From Sipunculus nudus (taxonomy: Eukaryota; Annelida; Sipuncula; Golfingiida; Sipunculidae), in the NCBI GenBank assembly GCA_026874595.1, contig CM049306.1, forward strand, positions 29,999,519-30,063,518: 64,000 nucleotides of DNA. Direction: 5' to 3'. Positions 46,081 to 57,082 of the stretch are shown piece after piece (the stretch's first letter is position 1; every line of letters begins with the position of its first letter). Both the position numbers and the translations under genes were made by a program. Under the pieces are notes generated by a model, which made no database searches, had not been told where the DNA came from, and saw nothing but the letters and a program-made list of their open reading frames with translations.

Positions 46081-46980
46081 CCTAAAAACCTGGATGCCAA
46101 ACTGTCACACCTTACCGCACAACAACAACAAGACCTCAAGAACCTGCTGCGGAATTATGAACATTTGTTTAGTGACATTCCAACGCGAACTAACATGTTG
46201 TGCCATGACGTCGATGTTGGTGAGGCAAGCGCAGTCAAGCAACATCCATATAGACTGAATCCAGAAAAGCAAAGGTATTCAATAATTGCTGGACAATGAT
46301 TTTATTGAACCTAGTAACAGTAACTGGAGTTCACCATGTATTCTTGTGCCAAAACCTGATTGGAGTTACCGTATGTGCACAGATTATCGAAAACTGAACG
46401 CTGTCACCAAGACTGACACCGAGATCGAGGATCGATGATTGTATTGATAGAGTCGGTGTTTCCAGATATGTCTCGAAGTTTGACTTGCTGAAAGGATTCT
46501 GGCAAGTTCCGCTGACAGAACGAGCGAAAGAAGTGTCCGCATTTGTGACGCCGCAAGGACTGTCGTTTGGCATGAAGAACTCGTCAGCCACGTTCCAGCG
46601 CCTCATCCATATGGTTGTCAAGGACATTCACGGCTGCGACGCATATATTGATGACCTCATCGTGTACAGCGATACCTGGGAGAAACATCTGCAAATTCGA
46701 AAGACTCAGTGAAGCACGTCTGACCGTCAGCTTAGTAAAATCTGAGTTTTGTCATGCACAAGTAATATTTTTGGGTCATATTGTAGGGCAGGGTCTGGTA
46801 AAACCTGTTGATGCTAAGATAAGTGCAATATCTGCATTTCCTAGACCAGAAAACAAAAAGCAAATAATGCGTTTTCTTGGTATGGTTGGGTACTACAGGA
46901 AGTTTTGTCCAAATTTTGCTGCTGTAGCTGAACCTTTGACTAATTTGTTAAAGAAGAAACAAAAGCTTGTATGGAATGAT
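46081..46980 (+). pseudogene. Reverse transcriptase, several frameshifts
   Basis: N-terminal part: LKNLLRNYEHLFSDIPTRTN, with HPYRLNPEKQ, ends at TGA 46297-46299. A shifted frame then gives SPCILVPKPDWSYRMCTDYR and KLNAVTK. The palm has FDLLKGFWQVPLTERAKEVS, FVTPQGLSFGMKNSSATFQR and the catalytic YIDDLIVYSD near 46645. After another shift come FLGHIVGQGLVKPVDAKISA, and FLGMVGYYRKFCPNFA. The frame ends KKKQKLVWND followed by TAG 46981-46983. Confidence 0.9.
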
Positions 46981-46983
46981 TAG

Positions 46984-47436
46984 TGTGAAAATGCATTTCA
47001 GAATTTGAAAGCCATTCTGCAAAGTTCACCAGTTTTAGCAGCTCCAGACTTTTCAGTACCTTTTAAGTTAGCTGTAGATGCTAGTGATACTGCTGCTAGT
47101 GCTGTGTTGTTACAAGAAGGCAATGATGGCATAGATCATCCAATTTGTTATTTCTCAAGAAAGTTTAATGCAAACCAGAAAAACTACTCCACAATTGAAG
47201 AAGAATGTTTGGCTTTGATTTTGGCGTTGCAACATTTTGAAGTTTATGTTACTTCATCAGTCAGGCCTATCATTGTCTTCAGTGATCATAATCACCTTAC
47301 GTTCATAAACAAGTTGAAGTGTAAAAATAAAAGATTGTTGAGATGGAGTTTGTTCTTACAGGATTACAATCTTGATATCATACACATTAAAGGGAAAGAT
47401 AATGTACTTGCTGATTGTTTATCGAGATGTTTATGA
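46984..47436 (+). pseudogene. RNase H domain
   Basis: This is in the same frame as the last RT part, separated by a single TAG that replaces a codon after WND. FKLAVDASDTAASAVLLQEG gives the first Asp, NYSTIEEECLALILALQHFE the Glu, and VFSDHNHLTFI the next Asp. DIIHIKGKDNVLADCLSR is the end typical of Ty3/Gypsy RNase H. TGA at 47434-47436 ends pol; no integrase follows it. Confidence 0.9.
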
Positions 47437-47554
47437 AATGATGTAAACAGGATGTTTATGTGATGTTGTAGATAAGATGATTTTTGAGATGTTAAATTTT
47501 AGTGATTGTGATCGCAAAAAGAAAGTTTTCCGAGAAAACTTTCTTTTTTCTTAC

Positions 47555-47565
47555 AGGAGGGGGAG
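47555..47565 (+). other. Polypurine tract
   Basis: AGGAGGGGGAG lies directly before the TG of the 3' LTR. Confidence 0.85.
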
Positions 47566-48336
47566 TGTTACAGGTGCTCTATTGTGTGACACGGGCGTAA
47601 CTCGTGTTGTTGTTACATTCCGTACTGGTTGGGCTCTCGTTGTCATGTGGGCCTTGGGTTTTTCACGCTTGGTCGTGGGTCAGGTGATGAGCCTGGTATG
47701 TGTGGATACACGGCGATGTCTTTCTAGAGAGTTCATGAGGCGCGTGTTTACTGTTTAGTAGGGTCCTTATAGACTGTTCGGGAAGTGGAGGGTCCCCAGC
47801 TTAAGTTGTGAAGGTATATAATATAAAGGGCTGTTTTTTAGAACCAGGGGGCAGACAGCAGAGCAGATTCCAGCGGACGCAGAAGCGTGTGTCAGGACCT
47901 TATCCGACGAATGCGGCAATTATAGATTTTTCAAGAACTTTCCTGGATTTTATACATTTGGACTTCAGTTTACTTTCTGTTTTGTTGCAAGAACTTTCCA
48001 CTGGACTGTCATTCTTGGAGAGTTTATATTCAAAGGACTTATCTTGGTGACACTGTTGGTATCGAGGTACTGTACCATTATCTTTCTGTGTGATTATATT
48101 GACTTGTTTCTATAACGCAGTGTTACTGTATAATTGTATTGATTTAGTGTATTGTATTGTTAGGGTTGTTTTAGGAATAAATTATAGTTATTTGTTAACA
48201 AAAAAACCACTGACTTCTTTATTCATTCCCCTAGACATTTCCGCTGCCTAGTGTTACAGATTCTGATTTTTTTTCTCCATTTCAAAATTTGTGTTCATCA
48301 CGCATACGTGATCTGTTTATATTAGGTTCCGTAACA
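47566..48336 (+). repeat. 3' LTR
   Basis: 771 bp, TGTTACAGG…CCGTAACA, with terminal inverted repeat TGTTAC/GTAACA. TATAAA at 47822-47827. It carries a four- to five-base insertion relative to the 5' LTR just before TATAAA. Confidence 0.95.
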
Positions 48337-48544
48337 ATATATATATATATATATGTTCGCCAGCCCATAAATATATATCATTTTAATTTTTGCTGTTCGC
48401 CCGCCAATTTGTTTCAGATGTCCTGCATGCCATAATCAATTTTAACACCCGACTGTATTTTAATTTTAAGACCTACTCTATCTACTCTACCTTACCCTAC
48501 CTTATCTCCCTACCTCCCTCACTATCTCTATAAATCTCTATCAA

Positions 48545-48548
48545 TATC

Positions 48549-48606
<58 letters not shown>

Positions 48607-48795
48607 CAGTCATCAGTATATATATATATATTATCAGTTTTATATATTATCAGGATAAACATACATATCAGTTTATATATTATCAGGATAAACATAAATT
48701 TCAGTTTATATATTATCAGGATAAACATACATATCAGTTTATATATTATCAGGATAACAGTTTATTTATTATCAAGATAAACATACATAAGTATG
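48545..48795. repeat. (TA)n and ~32-bp minisatellite
   Basis: TA repeats to about 48602, then four to five copies of CAGTTTATATATTATCAGGA followed by TAAACATACAT. Confidence 0.9.
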
Positions 48796-49150
48796 TTTCA
48801 TTTAACAATACGTGGCGTATAGAGCATTATAAGCCTCTCCATGGTCAAAAAATCTTCTGTCACTAAACCATACATGGACTGGAACACCTTTGGTTCCTCG
48901 GTGTTATGACCCAGCAATGGGGATGATTATACACCCAGGACCCGCAGGTGCGGTAGACACCGGGCCTGGGTGACACCAGGATTTAAAAATGATAGGAAGC
49001 GAGTGCTACCGCCCTGTCAAGTAGTCCCAAACCGAAATGGAATCTCTGCAGATGTACATACTTAGTTAAGACTTAGTTAAGTCAGCATTAAAAAAATGGA
49101 GGCGGTTACTTCACCAAAAAAAAATTAAAAAAAAAAAAAAAAAAAAAAGT
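48796..49150. other. Unassigned, ends in poly(A)
   Basis: Contains GC-rich text (CCAGGACCCGCAGGTGCGG, GACACCGGGCCTGGGTGAC) followed by an A-rich end at 49118-49148, so it may be a retroposed sequence. No frame supported. Confidence 0.35.
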
Positions 49151-49151
49151 A

Positions 49152-49668
49152 TTGCATGGTACCATTTCCCCATAATAAATACAATTATAATACAAATAGG
49201 TACTTGCAAAAAAGCTGGTTGTTGGAAGTTGTTTAAAATGCAAAGACCATGTAATTCATTAATCAGAAGTATTTATAATGAACTTAACCTTGAAGTTAGC
49301 TATCATCTAAATATTATACTTTAAGCCATCATGTATCTTTTAAAAAATCAAATTTTTATAAACCTTTATCGTATGTATTATATATTTGTTACCAGTAGCT
49401 GTTATGTCTAAATTTTTATTGGATTCGGTCTGATTAATGATTTACCTATTCATGGTGCTTACTTTTTGGCAGATACTTAGATACTTAGACTTTTGTTGTG
49501 TACTGTGATAGATTGACATTGCTTGACATATAAGTGTGCTACTGAAGTTGCTTTTGAAATTTTTTTTATGTAACACAGTTTTATAAGTATGATAAAGGGA
49601 ATTTTGATTTAAAATGACTTCATTTTTTTATGAATATGTATTTATTATGGGGAAATGGTACCATGCAT
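49152..49668. mobile_element. MITE with ~35-bp TIRs and TA target site
   Basis: TTGCATGGTACCATTTCCCC then ATAATAAATACA at the left is mirrored at the right by TGTATTTATTATGGGG then AAATGGTACCATGCAT. TA flanks both sides (49150-49151, 49669-49670). About 517 bp, AT-rich, non-coding. Tc1/mariner-type by target site (inference). Confidence 0.75.
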
Positions 49669-49734
49669 TACCAAATGAGTTTGTATCATCCTATGTTTCA
49701 CTCCTATGACAGTAAAAGCATGGATCCCAATATG

Positions 49735-49905
49735 GGCTGGTCAAGTTCAGGATCGCAATCTCAGCTGGACAGATCTTAGATCTGTCCAGCCCAGATTGCA
49801 ATCCTGAAGCGAGAAAGACAGGATCACAATCTGGGCCGGACTAGACTGCGATCGTAATCTGGGCTGGACGAATCTTAGATCTGTCCAGATCGCGATCTGG
49901 GCCTT
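49735..49905. repeat. Nested palindromes
   Basis: GACAGATCT-T-AGATCTGTC is the core of a stem of about 27 bp (GGATCGCAATCTCAGCTGGA… against …CCCAGATTGCAATCC). A second, related stem (GGGCTGGACGAATCTTAGAT…) follows at about 49860-49905. Confidence 0.85.
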
Positions 49906-50734
49906 GATATATATATATATAGACTAATAAATTATTTTTTTTATTTCAGATTAAACTTATCTTCCACAAAGCCCTATTAGAAGGAAGCAAGCATATTTAA
50001 ACTTGTTTGAACACATTGCGTGGCTGTAAATTTGTCTCCTACTATACAAATCAAATATTGTTAGTTCGTGCATTTTTATTATTATGAATATTATTAGTAG
50101 TTTTAGTGTCCAATCAAGTTGATAATTATGTTAACCGTGTGGCTCTCGTCTATATATAATGCATTATTTGAATAACAGAAAATACATGCATCAATAAGTG
50201 TAGTGTTGTCACGTAATTGTAATTTTTAAGAAGAAGATGGTCAGTACACATGTAAAAGAACTTAAATGAATTAACTATTATATGTCACTGAATCTGTCAA
50301 AGGTGACTATATATATACATCTATTTTTCATGTGAAGCTTTAGATTATGAATTCCATAATATAGGTCTTTCGTAGATAAATTATTTTTTGCAGCAATTCA
50401 TTTCGAACTGGAGCCAGTTGGAGGTAAAAGGTAAAAAAAAGATGACCTGAGGTAATTAAAGTACATAAACCCCAAAAAAATATAAGAAGTGAAAAAAACT
50501 CATTGACTGTTATTTGCATGCCATTTTCAGGTTTATATTATTATTGAAATTGTAGTTTTCAAACAGCAAGCCAAGCCATCCTGCTCCAGTGACAGTAGAG
50601 GTGATTTTAATTACCCCTGAATAAAGAAACCGAAAGCTTTTCTAAAGTCTGTTGGTGTATTCCAGGGTATACGAGGCATAGCAAGCATCTAGTAAAAGTA
50701 CAAATAGCTTGCATGGATTGTTTAATAGTTGAAG

Positions 50735-50900
50735 AAAACATAAAGAAGTCCTCAGGAAGAAGGGTGAGAAAACATAAAGAAGTCCTGAGGATGAATGATG
50801 AGAAAACATAGAGAAGTCCTCAATAAGAAGGGTGAGAAAACATAAGGAAGTCCTCAAGAAGAAGGGTGAGAACACAAAAAAAGTCCTCAGGTCAGGAAAA
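50735..50900. repeat. 34-bp minisatellite
   Basis: Four to five copies of GAAAACATAAAGAAGTCCTC then AGGAAGAAGGGTGA. Confidence 0.9.
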
Positions 50901-51340
50901 GATGAGGGTGAAGGCCTTAAAGGGACCAATTCACATACCAGGTATGTTATAACATTTATAAATTTTTACTTCTAAAATCGTTTGCTTACTCCTGTACACA
51001 ATGCTAAATTGCTTGAACCAGGCGCGATAAACAAAGTACGGACGCTACCTGGTAGCCGTACACCGCGACTTTCCAAATCAAGATATGTCAAGCTTCCATT
51101 TTGAACAGCATGCACAATGCAATCAGTGGACTGGTTACAATTCTGTGCTCTGTGCGCAGCTTGGTGTTCCTGCCGAGAGAAACTTGTATAACAGTTATAA
51201 CCTGTCGTCAAGACATTCAAGAGATTCTCCAAGGTTTTAACGAGATTTGACCATTATGCTTTTCGGCCACCGTCGGGGTTCCAACCTGCCACCTTAAGCT
51301 CCGAAGTCCCACGATTTAACCACTGAGCTAGACAAACTGA
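50900..51340 (-). repeat. SINE-like repeat with tRNA-like head
   Basis: On the minus strand the head reads TCTAGCTCAGTGGTTAAATC (A box) and then GGCAGGTTGGAACCCCG (B box) at about 51337-51270. The body (minus strand: ATCGCGCCTGGTTCAAGC, GTGTACAGGAGTAAGCAA) recurs at 63490-63545. The tRNA-like part does not form a good acceptor stem, so it is not a working tRNA gene. Confidence 0.6.
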
Positions 51341-51344
51341 TGTG

Positions 51345-53840
51345 TGGTAGTCAAATCTCTTCATTATAATCAATGGGGAAATAATAACTGAAGTTATGTT
51401 TCCTTAAATATTAATTAAATTAAAAGTGTTTGGGATAAACTGATGATTTAAGAAGATGCCTAAATACCATTAGTTTATTGAGAATTATTAATAGCATACT
51501 TTTAATATGCTGCAGGTTTATTTCATATTTATTTATACAATACGGTGAGTAATTTTCACGTCTATTATTGTCGAATTCAATTATAAATCAAAAGTTTTGA
51601 CGCGAGTTTGTCGTTTTGTCAAAACTTTAGGCTGCCAAAGGACGTTTCTTCTTTTGTTTATATTTTCACGAAACATCTCCTGCCGACAGCAGTCAAATTT
51701 TAAACATACTCCAACTGAAACTATACAGCTTTGTATGGAAAGACCGTGCGCCTGGGGCAATCCCCCTGAGTGACCTACATAAACGACATCCTATTGTATA
51801 GGGGAAGTAAAGTAAGTCACCTTGAACTTATACGAGCTATAATGCATACCAGTAGATTGTTGCTTGTTCTTTACTGAGGGTCAAATTGAAGGGGAACTCG
51901 GGGCGTGCGGTTTAACAACAATCAGTCCTTTTTAGCTCTGTAATAAATCAAACTAATAGGTTTTAGTTCCAGCGGTTTGTTGACAAAGACCTGCTGACGG
52001 GCAATGACGGATGAATCCTCCCTCCCGACAAAGTCTGGCTGCGGGGAAGAAAGTATATTGCTAGGATTAACAATATTCCTGATGGGTTTTTATGATAACA
52101 AGACTACCTGGAGGACTGTTCCTCTCTTATATTCCAGCAAATGGGTTCTTTTGTTGAATCAGCGGCCATAGCTCCTGGGCCGGTTGCTGCTGGTTGCTGT
52201 TTTATTTGCTGTATCAGCAGACGCTAGCCTCTGCAGCCCTTCAGGTGCCCTTTATAACACTACACACTATTCACCCACGCGTTCATTAGGAGTCTGGGCT
52301 TCCACTCCGAGAGAATGGAATACACGAAAAAAAAAGTCTCATTTTTTTATCCGAATAGTGTATCCATAAATCAAGAAAGTGTTGTAAATGTTTAATGACA
52401 CCACTTCGCTATTAATTCACTAAGCGTTTAAATAAAGCAGATAAATCGGATGGTGGTATGAATAATTTAAATGGCACCGCATGCTGTAGTACAAACCAGA
52501 TTAATTTGTTAATAAATGTCTTTCTGAAAGAAATTAGGAGGTCGTGGCTCTGTAACGAATAAATGTGTATGCTGTGTGTATGCTTAGTGGTTCCATACAT
52601 GAATATACCTAAAAGCAACACCAACTCTATAGTGCCGAAAAAATGAGATAAATCCCGCTAACAAAAAACGAAAGCTTCTTTACACGATAATATCTTTACA
52701 GGAAGGTTTTAAATTCTCAAAGGTCTATGATAGACGATTTTGATGTTACCAGCACGGCTTTGAGCCAAAACAACGTGTAATATCGGCGATTCTTTGTTTT
52801 TCTTTTTCCCTTGGTAAATCGAGTAAATTTAGTGCTTGACATTTATGGAACCTGAAATCTGGCGTAAATTGGTATCCCAGCGTCACAGAACCTTGTCCTT
52901 ATGAGCGCATAATACTTACGAGGCTTTTATTTCCTCTTTGGATCTACAGAAAAACAAGATTCTTCCGTTTTAATGCCTCGTTGCGAATGACCCCCAACGA
53001 GCATGCGCCCTGATCGCTACCACGCTTAAAAGAGATGACCGCCATTAAAATCAGTCTCCGATCAGAATCTCATTGTCGTTGTAATCAGAGCACAGAATGG
53101 GGGATAATTCTGATGGATGTTTCTAGAAACAACGATCTTGTTCCAGATAGAAGACTAACTTAAAATACCATCATATTCGGATACCAATAAAAAAAAAATG
53201 TTTCATTCAAGCTGGGAAGGCTTTGTTCTTATTCTGTGACTTGTCCCTTCAATATGTCTAAACTTAACATAATCATAAGATTCCCTGATATTCAGAGCAT
53301 GGAGGATTGACCGGTAATTTTTTATAAATGTGTATATGTATATGAGAGTGTTCTTTGGCTTTTATCGGACAAAAAAAAAATAAATAACAAAATTGCATTA
53401 ATTTACTGTTTTAATAAGAATTTTTTCTTGTTGAACGGGCCATGACCTCCGCTCAAATATGTAAGAAACTTAAAGATCAGAGTTCAGGTCACTAAGACCG
53501 CAAATTTAAATATTTCATTTCGTTAGGGCATCATACCATGGTCTGGTCTTTCATGAATAGCGGTGTGGGATGATATGAAAGTCCCCTGATTATACAATCA
53601 ATTATTTACAATTAATCAACATATTCAATACTTCGGTAATTTTGAATTAAAAATTTCATGGGAACGTCGTCTATTGTGGGCTCATGTGAGCGTCTAGGTG
53701 TTTGATATGGTTTCATGACGTCACCGACAACAGAACTACATGGGCTCTAGGTCTGCCTCGGTATTGCAAAATGCCCAATATTTTTTCTCTCCTGCTGTTA
53801 CTATGTAGTAGCGTCGGTGAAGCTAAATTTTGAGGTGTAC
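51345..53840. other. No gene seen
   Basis: A stretch of about 2.5 kb. A Leu/Ala-rich frame at 52184-52369 resembles a signal peptide but has no ATG. No repeats or domains stand out. Confidence 0.5.
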
Positions 53841-53844
53841 AAGG

Positions 53845-54462
53845 TGTTACGTGTAACTTAATTTTCACCCGGGTTCTACACACAACCAACTCAGCTCAAG
53901 AAAGACCCATAAAGTGATAATAATATTTATAATACACAAATCATTATTTACAATATATAAGGGAAAACAAGTTTGTTTTAGTTCACATAAATAAAATCTG
54001 TCCAGGTGAGACACCCATATTTGATAAATACTTAGCTCTGAAGTAGAAGCAGGTGTGTCTCCGAATCACAATGAATCATAGTGTCCAGAATACAGATAAG
54101 GATTCGACTCCTGGGGCTGCGGAGGAGCCGCTCACAGTATAACAAAGTCCATCTTCAACAAACGACAAAGTAACGTCCAAAAAGAAAACCTGGCTTGGTG
54201 ACCATTTTGACAGCTTGAGTAACAAGTGCAGCCAATACGAGATCGGGCATTTGTTTTTTTTTTATAGGAATAAGCGTCGTCACGTCGCGGTGCGTGCGTG
54301 TAACAAGACCAGTTCCAATTGCTAAAATAAATAGTCCGCTGAATAAACACGATTCGAGTTCCTTTGTGTATCCATTGTTAGAATGTTGTTTTCTGTGTTG
54401 TTATGCTTTCTCGACAGATTGTTCTCCGCTGTCACACACGTAGCCACAGTAACAACATAACA
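53845..54462. mobile_element. Probable solo LTR
   Basis: It starts TGTTACGTGTAACTTAA and ends CAGTAACAACATAACA (TG…CA with TGTTA/TAACA inverted ends). It is flanked on both sides by AAGG (53841-53844, 54463-54466), a 4-bp target duplication. About 618 bp, no internal coding. Orientation not determined. Confidence 0.55.
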
Positions 54463-54466
54463 AAGG

Positions 54467-55855
54467 AAAAATGGTAGAATGTTGATCTTGGTGTCATTCG
54501 ATGAGCCAAGGTATGTAGAATGACATATCCAATTTCCGTTAAAATCTGCCTTAAGGAAAATGTTGTATAGCTGTTTTAAATTTAATATTAAAAAAAAATA
54601 ACATAGTGCCTTTTAACTTGATATTAGAGGCTCAGTTTTCACATAAATGCACATATAGCACGCCATAGTCATTTAGAGAAGTGTACTTGGTTAAGCGACT
54701 TCAAAAGATTGATCTTCAAGAATTTTATTTTAAATTTAAATTTAAATTTAGAAATATAAAAATATATTTATATTCAAACTTGATATGGCGTTTTGCTTCT
54801 AATTTCACGTTTCAAGTGACTTTCTATGTTCTTTTTATTTTTCAAAATATTAAAAATTTAAACCCGCTCATAAAGTAAGTTTAATGATCGCTCATTAAGC
54901 AAGGCACGTATATTCAGCCAGCTATATGTATGCATATTGTATATAGCACCTTGACGAATATAATGATATGGACTATGTATACATATCTATTTATACAGAA
55001 CTAAGCAGGCATTTATTTGGACCGATAAGTGCTTAAACTGAGACGTGACGCCAGTCTTAGGGAAACAGATCACTACAGTGATCATCCATCCTGTTACATG
55101 GGTATTCCTGTACACGCCCGAGGTTAACGTTGGCCTAGGAGTTAAGAGTATCACAAAAGAATATACCTATGTGAATATGCTTAATACCCTGAGACCTGAA
55201 ATGGTGAAACAGCGACTCTTACATCACTCATAATCCATGTTTGTTCAGAAAATGTGTGAGAGGGTCGGGAGGAGGGGGTAGTTCGGATAAAACCTGTTCC
55301 ATACTAAATTTACATAATATGAAATACAAAACTAAAATATTATTGTGGTAAGATCTGAGGAGGAAATTGAGCAATTTTCTTGTAAAAAGGATTTATTCCC
55401 CGAAATAGAGAACAAAAGTTAGCCCACTACCTCTCCTTAAATGCCCCCTGCCCCCCCCCCCCCCAGCCAAGAAAGAGTCATGGCATTTTGTTGTAAGCTT
55501 TTCCCTTGAAACACAACACAAACCGACATGTTGTTATGCCTGTTCGGTATACCCGATATTTAATAACCCGAACCTAAAATTTTAGATGTTCTTGGAAGAT
55601 AAAATACAAACAAATGTTTTAGTTTATTTCATACGTTTAGTATAAAAGGATTGATATCACCCTTACTGTAACCTTAAAATCAATAACCCTAAACAAACTC
55701 AATAAAGTTTTCCCTGAACATTTTAAAATGGGCAAGTTAAACCAACGTAATGAAATCTTAAATGAATTTAAGTTGTATTAACCCTATCACATACAACGAA
55801 CATCAGACCACAGACATTCTTGTCCAAATAAGGGCTTTAGTTAGGATAAAATACT
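54467..55855. other. AT-rich, no gene seen
   Basis: TTTAAATTTAAATTTAAATT runs near 54728 and a C14-type tract near 55451. No supported frame. Confidence 0.5.
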
Positions 55856-55856
55856 A

Positions 55857-55965
55857 ACGCGTGGCCACGAGATACTATCGCGTGGCAACGAGATAATTAT
55901 CGCGCGGCCACGAGATACTATCGCGTGGGAACGAGATAATTATCGCGTGGGAACGAGATAAAAAA
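55857..55965. repeat. 21-22-bp CG-containing tandem repeat
   Basis: About five copies of ATCGCGTGGCAACGAGATAA with T or CT between. CpG-rich islands of repeat in AT-rich surroundings. Confidence 0.9.
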
Positions 55966-56940
55966 TAATTTTCTGTGTGTTCTATATGACCCAAGGTGCA
56001 AATGTGAGAAAAGGAGGTGTCTTTTATCTGCTTCGTCATTGTTTTGTAACAAATTTGGTTTTGCAAAATCTTCTGATTTATGTTTTTCTCTCGGGGGAAA
56101 AAACTAAGAACAAAAAATGAAAGAATCTCGAAAAAATAGACAAATACAGTCTGGCTATAAGAGACAGATGAAAATCAAACGGTTCTGATTGGAGGGAATC
56201 AGGTTATCCATACAGGAAATTAACTGTATAAGCCGCTTTCGCTCCTGCAAAAAACAGGTGCATTCGATCGCTTTAGGTTCATCATTTTGGAAGGGATCAG
56301 CTTGGACCAGATGACTTGTGCATTCCAGGTGCAGGCGTTCGTTAATATTCCCGGTCCATACATCTGGTTTTGTATCAAAATTATCTACAATAATGGGCAC
56401 TATTTTACAAAGATAAGGTAATTGCTTCAGCTTAATGTATCTTTTATTTACTGTGCTTGGCTGTTCAAATACGTTAAGCTGTGACGTCGATTTTTATAGC
56501 ATGTTGATCATCACACGGTCATGGTTCAGCCACTTGGACCGATAAACAAAGTAGGGTATAAGAAAAGTCGTCTATGTTTGTCGTCGATTCGTGCTTTTCG
56601 TTCTGGCTGAGTTCAGGAATTTTGGACATCCTTACATTTTTGCAGAAGGAAATTTGACAGAACTAGGCGCGCGCAATACTTTGCCCTTATGTAATGATAA
56701 GCATCAAACGTATCTAATAACCCAAAACTAATATGTAATCAAGGATTACCCACACAACAACAAACTACTTAAATGTGTGCCGTATTGAACCATACCATTT
56801 CAGACAGTCTGATGTGTGCAACCACATGTTGCACGATACTTCGCAGTAGTAAAAATGTCTGACAAATTTTGATTCCTCTATATTCGTATAACTATACAGC
56901 TCTGGTGTCATACCATAGAACACTTAGTAGTTTTTTTATT
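55966..56940. other. No gene seen
   Basis: Several short frames only; none with recognisable motifs. Confidence 0.5.
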
Positions 56941-56954
56941 GCAGAAAAAAAACA

Positions 56955-57082
<128 letters not shown>

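Larger units (their letters stand above)
41592..48336 (+). mobile_element. Ty3/Gypsy-related LTR retrotransposon with Gmr1-like domain order
   Basis: A full-length but inactive element, 6.7 kb. Order: 5' LTR, primer-binding site, gag with SCAN-like capsid and degenerate zinc knuckle, aspartic protease, integrase, reverse transcriptase, RNase H, polypurine tract, 3' LTR. Integrase lies upstream of RT, as in Ty1/copia and in the Gmr1 group of Ty3/Gypsy elements, not as in standard Gypsy. The two LTRs differ at roughly thirty sites by hand count (about 4%) plus small indels. Several stops, frameshifts and a deletion in integrase make it non-autonomous now. It sits in TA repeats, so a target duplication cannot be read. 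Confidence 0.9.

Noticed and set aside
47477-48050. Frames in the 3' LTR
   Set aside because: LTR sequence; the same frames are broken in the 5' LTR.
51262-51337. tRNA gene on the minus strand
   Set aside because: A and B boxes are present but the acceptor arm does not pair; the sequence continues into a dispersed repeat body.
52184-52369. Secreted-peptide-like frame
   Set aside because: The hydrophobic start has no ATG and no splice support was found.
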